Below, one piece after another: positions 18,188 through 20,203 of a DNA stretch of 20,203 bases; within the stretch, counting starts at the first letter, position 1, and every line of letters begins with the position of its first letter. The DNA comes from an uncultured Rikenella sp. (lineage in GTDB: Bacteria; Bacteroidota; Bacteroidia; Bacteroidales; Rikenellaceae), in assembly GCF_910577125.1 (NCBI RefSeq), contig NZ_CAJTMN010000035.1:1-20203 (forward strand), read 5' to 3'. A program made the position numbers and the translations under genes. The notes under the pieces are model-generated. The model had not been told where the DNA came from. It did no database searches and was given only the letters and a program-made list of their open reading frames with translations.

Positions 18188-18877
18188 TTATTGTTCCAAC
18201 AGCGGCCGGATGATGTCGGTTACCTGTTCGGCCAGCATCCGGGTGCCCTGGCTGTTGGGATGGACGCCGTCGCCGGGGTCGTAGAGATCGGGCCGGTCGG
18301 CCAGAATGGCATTCAGGTCGTTGACGAGCACTCCTTTGTCTTCGAGGTAACGGAGCACGCGGCGGTTGCGTTCGGCCACCCGTTCGTTGAAGGGTTCGAA
18401 GCGGTCGAGGCGCCCGGCATCGCGCACCGGGGTGATGGTGGCCCAGATCAGGGTGGCGTCGGGGGCATACTTGCGGATCAGTCTGTATAGTTTGGCGAAG
18501 TCGCGGATGTATTCGTCTTCGGTGTAGGCGCGTCCGTGAAGCCCGTTGTTGAAATGGATCACGTGATAACGGTTGTGCGAAAGGGCCATCTCGACCTCTT
18601 GCAGGTAAAGCGGATCGCCGAGCGATTTGGAGGTGGTCAGCCGGGAGAAGTATGCTTTGTCTTTCAGGGTCTCGGCTACGATCGGGGCGTAGCGCTGGGT
18701 GATCGAGTTGCCGATGAAGAGTACGTGGGGACGGTCGTCGCGGTCGACATTTTCCATCCAGAAGTTGGCCCATTCGATGTTTTCGCGATGAATGTCTTTC
18801 TGGGCCGAGGCGGAGCGGCTGCCGGCCAGAAGGGCAAGCAGCAACAGGAGGCTGAAGCGTTTGTGCAGCATGAACAT
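18188..18877 (-). CDS. Secreted SGNH/GDSL-family hydrolase (probable carbohydrate esterase)
   Basis: 229 aa counting from the ATG at 18877; a second ATG two codons later (18871) is equally plausible. The signal peptide is MFMLHKRFSLLLLLALLAGS with probable cleavage after SASA. SGNH blocks are visible: block I VLFIGNSIT with nucleophile S58, block III-like HFNNGLHG, and block V GDGVHPN with D203 and H206 as the catalytic pair. This form, with GNSIT instead of GDSL, is common in Bacteroidetes glycan-degradation loci, where members deacetylate sugars. It is first of the minus-strand hydrolase cluster, so it is probably co-transcribed with GH92. An upstream frame reaching 18961 exists but would add an Arg-rich segment ahead of the signal, so it is rejected. 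The exact substrate is unknown. Confidence 0.88.
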   Translation of the reverse strand: MFMLHKRFSLLLLLALLAGSRSASAQKDIHRENIEWANFWMENVDRDDRPHVLFIGNSITQRYAPIVAETLKDKAYFSRLTTSKSLGDPLYLQEVEMALSHNRYHVIHFNNGLHGRAYTEDEYIRDFAKLYRLIRKYAPDATLIWATITPVRDAGRLDRFEPFNERVAERNRRVLRYLEDKGVLVNDLNAILADRPDLYDPGDGVHPNSQGTRMLAEQVTDIIRPLLEQ

Positions 18878-19446
18878 ATGGAGTTGGTTTGAAATGTAAC
18901 GGTCGGTTTCTCGGGAACGGGATGCCCTGCGGGGTGTGCGGAAGGGGGCGGGCAGGCGCACGGAGCCTGCCCGCGGGAATCCGTCTTGTCCCGTATCCGG
19001 CTGTCGCGGAGCGCAATGCGCGTGGTTTTCGTCAAAAATGCGTGACTTTATCCTCGTGTGGGGCGGTGGTTAGGCACGATGCGAATCCGGGGATTCGTCA
19101 GGCGGGCGTGTCATGGCAGTGCGGATGGGGGGAGCGGTATGTAATCCCGAGAAATGTTGCAATATAATGAATTATTTCCGGATTTTTAGGCGGATGGCTT
19201 TAGCGGCTGCGGTTTTTCCATTGTTCGGCGCCCGCTCCGGAGGCTCGGGCGCAGCATTCGGTCACGATGCCCGGAAATTGCGAGACTGATCCGGTGCTTA
19301 AACGAGAGCTGACGTCGATCTTCCTCAAAAGCGCATTTGCGACAATACGAAGGGGGTGAAAATGGATGGTATAACCATTGTAGGCTGAGTCGGAGGTTAA
19401 AAGAAATCTTTTGTCGGCAACAGTCTGGCGGGTGTTGAATGCGCAT
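18878..19446. other. Intergenic region upstream of the hydrolase cluster
   Basis: About 570 bp without a gene I can support. It holds a perfect 10-bp hairpin, GCGGGCAGGC (18948-18957) with GCCTGCCCGC (18965-18974), in the presumed leader of the SGNH gene, with no T-run. A weak -7-like TACATTTC (18898-18891) lies close to the SGNH start. From about 19150 the base composition becomes more AT-rich than the flanking genes, and two overlapping minus-strand frames there (ends 19186 and 19200) look non-coding. No RNA family is recognised. Confidence 0.5.
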
Positions 19447-19497
19447 GAAGTCCATAACTTGGAGGCAACCTGCCCCAAGTTATGGACTTCTCTTTTT
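19447..19497 (+). terminator. Terminator-like hairpin without an assigned upstream gene
   Basis: A 16-bp perfect inverted repeat, GAAGTCCATAACTTGG (19447-19462) with its complement at 19475-19490, is followed by TCTTTTT. Structurally it is a good plus-strand Rho-independent terminator, but no plus-strand gene precedes it for several kilobases. On the minus strand it follows cassette B without a T-run. Confidence 0.65.
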
Positions 19498-19511
19498 GCG
19501 GTAAGCTCCGT

Positions 19512-19711
19512 TTATTCCGAGAGGCAACGCAACTGAAAACCGAAAGCACGGCGGTCCGAGCTGCTGGCGTTGAGGTCCTGCGAACCGAAATTCAAGTCTA
19601 GGCCGTAGACGCCGCTCGTGGCGGAAGACCCGCTGAACCCGCTGCTGCCGACGCCCACCGGATCGCCATTGGATTTTTCGCGGAAGCCCGGGGCGGGGTG
19701 GTTGGATTTGT
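19512..19711 (-). pseudogene. Start-less C-terminal lectin-like (FISUMP/DUF1566-type) cassette B
   Basis: The minus-strand frame ends in FGFQLRCLSE and a TAA (19512-19514), and starts its homology at HPAPGFRE (about 19700). Between these lie VGVGSSGFSGSSATSGVYG and LNFGSQDL. The frame stays open upstream only to a TAA at 19770-19772 inside the adjacent palindromic element, and contains no ATG, so the complete parent protein is not encoded here. The Trp that is nearly invariant in the YSWSS motif (kept in cassettes A and C) is Gly here, which suggests relaxed constraint. The DNA at the two ends of the cassette is almost identical to cassette C: the coding end and stop (GTTTATTCCGAGAGGCAACG) and the PAPGF segment. 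The middle differs at many codons. An orphan copy is the simplest reading. Confidence 0.68.
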
Positions 19712-19922
19712 TTCCGCGCGCCTTTGGGAAATCGTCAAAACTCGCTTGCGAGTTTTGACGATTTCCCTCTTAAGGCGTGGCGCGCGGGCTCGGCAAACCT
19801 TTTCATAGGCGGGCGGGCGACTTTCGAGCTTTGTGCCGGACGTAACTGCCCTCGGGCCGGGCAGGCCCCGCGTGCCCGCGGTGGGCAAATGGCTGTGTCG
19901 GCCTAATTGGCAGAGGCTGCCT
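19712..19922. repeat. Complex palindromic repeat element, copy 2 (between cassettes B and C)
   Basis: The core is a 20-bp perfect stem (19726-19745 with 19748-19767) with a 2-nt loop, around CTCGC-TT-GCGAG. It is framed by CGCGCGCCTT (19715-19724) and CTCTTAAGGCG-TG-GCGCGCG (to 19786). The frame sequences match copy 1 at 8261-8336, but the stem inside does not. Bases 19808-19851 match 8178-8135 in reverse complement at 41 of 44 positions. The far end AGAGGCTGCC resembles the end of copy 1. The element lies between cassettes B and C and supplies the stop codon that closes the cassette B frame. Confidence 0.8.
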
Positions 19923-19963
19923 TGGGGTAGATCCGGCTATTTCGGAGTGCCCGAAGGCACCGT

Positions 19964-20203
19964 TTATTCCGAGAGGCAACGCAACTGAACACCGTGGCCA
20001 CGGTGGTTCACGCCGCTGGGATAGAGGGTCTGCGTGCCGAAGTCCAAGAACACGCCGTTAGTCCCGCTGACAGCGGACGACCAACTGTACCCGCCGACGC
20101 CGACGCTCATCAGATCGCCTAACCGCCCATAGTTGCCTGCGTCGCGGAAGCCCGGGGCGGGGTACCAGGCAAGCGGGGTTCCCGTACCCGAGGTGCTTAC
20201 CTT
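19964..20203 (-). CDS. C-terminus of a FISUMP/DUF1566-type lectin-fold protein, or cassette C (partial)
   Basis: A minus-strand frame is open from the right window edge to a TAA at 19964-19966, 79 codons. It reads KVSTSGTGTPLAWYPAPGFR, then a variable stretch, GGYSWSSAVSGTNGVFLDFG, and HGVQLRCLSE. This is a complete-looking C-terminal domain of the FISUMP/DUF1566 type, found at the tips of secreted or surface-anchored Bacteroidetes proteins and sometimes the target of diversity-generating retroelements. Unlike A and B it keeps all conserved positions and continues upstream of PAPGFR, so it may be the expressed gene whose start lies to the right of the window. Whether it is a full gene or a third orphan piece cannot be decided here. 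Confidence 0.65.
   Translation of the reverse strand, partial: KVSTSGTGTPLAWYPAPGFRDAGNYGRLGDLMSVGVGGYSWSSAVSGTNGVFLDFGTQTLYPSGVNHRGHGVQLRCLSE

Noticed and set aside
18063..19016. Minus-strand frame overlapping the SGNH hydrolase
   Set aside because: It is Arg/Pro/His-rich and shifted relative to the frame with the signal peptide and SGNH motifs.
19186..19478. Two overlapping minus-strand small frames (ends 19186 and 19200)
   Set aside because: Neither has coherent domain or secretion features, they overlap each other in different frames, and they span a terminator-like hairpin. A decayed mobile-element remnant is possible but not supportable.
19447..19490. Integron attC site downstream of cassette B
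   Set aside because: The hairpin lacks the GTTRRRY/RYYYAAC core sites, is not repeated after the other cassettes, and no integrase is present.

Overview
The window looks like chromosome from a GC-rich gut Bacteroidetes, most likely Alistipes or a close Rikenellaceae relative. This is inferred from protein content (a two-subunit methylmalonyl-CoA mutase, a CarboxypepD_reg/plug/barrel outer-membrane protein, GH92, sialate O-acetylesterase and SGNH hydrolases), from Bacteroidetes-type promoters (TAnnTTTG at -7) and from a tRNA without an encoded CCA. No phage structural genes, complete transposase, reverse transcriptase or CRISPR array is visible.

Layout. (1) 1-168, minus: a start-less piece of a C-type-lectin-like (FISUMP/DUF1566-type) C-terminal domain that runs off the left edge. 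(2) 241-2712, minus: a compact nadA - mlaE-like - mlaF-like operon behind a near-consensus promoter that appears to give an almost leaderless nadA mRNA. (3) 2836-5781, minus: a 981-aa outer-membrane beta-barrel protein with a strong terminator. (4) 6126-10592, plus: the mutA and mutB subunits of methylmalonyl-CoA mutase, separated by an unusual 423-bp gap holding a complex palindromic repeat element. (5) 10711-10923, plus: tRNA-Arg(CCG) with its own promoter and a perfect-palindrome terminator. (6) 11166-13424, plus: a 752-aa lipoprotein of unknown function that looks like a glycoside hydrolase. (7) 13543-18877, minus: a carbohydrate-degradation cluster read in the order SGNH hydrolase, GH92 alpha-mannosidase, a start-less remnant of a GH38-type C-terminus, and sialate O-acetylesterase. 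This suggests scavenging of host N-glycans or other mannosides and O-acetylated sugars, although no SusC/D pair or regulator is present. (8) 18878-20203: a gene-poor stretch with a terminator-like hairpin, a second start-less lectin cassette, a second copy of the palindromic element, and a third cassette that may be the 3' end of a real gene continuing to the right.

The most unusual content is the set of three related but diverged minus-strand lectin-fold C-terminal cassettes, at least two with no start codon, together with a dispersed palindromic element. The element's flanks are almost identical between copies, while its long inverted-repeat core has changed in sequence but stayed palindromic. 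One element copy lies directly between two cassettes and the other splits the mutA-mutB operon. A silent-cassette or diversification system for surface proteins is a reasonable hypothesis, but nothing inside the window proves it.
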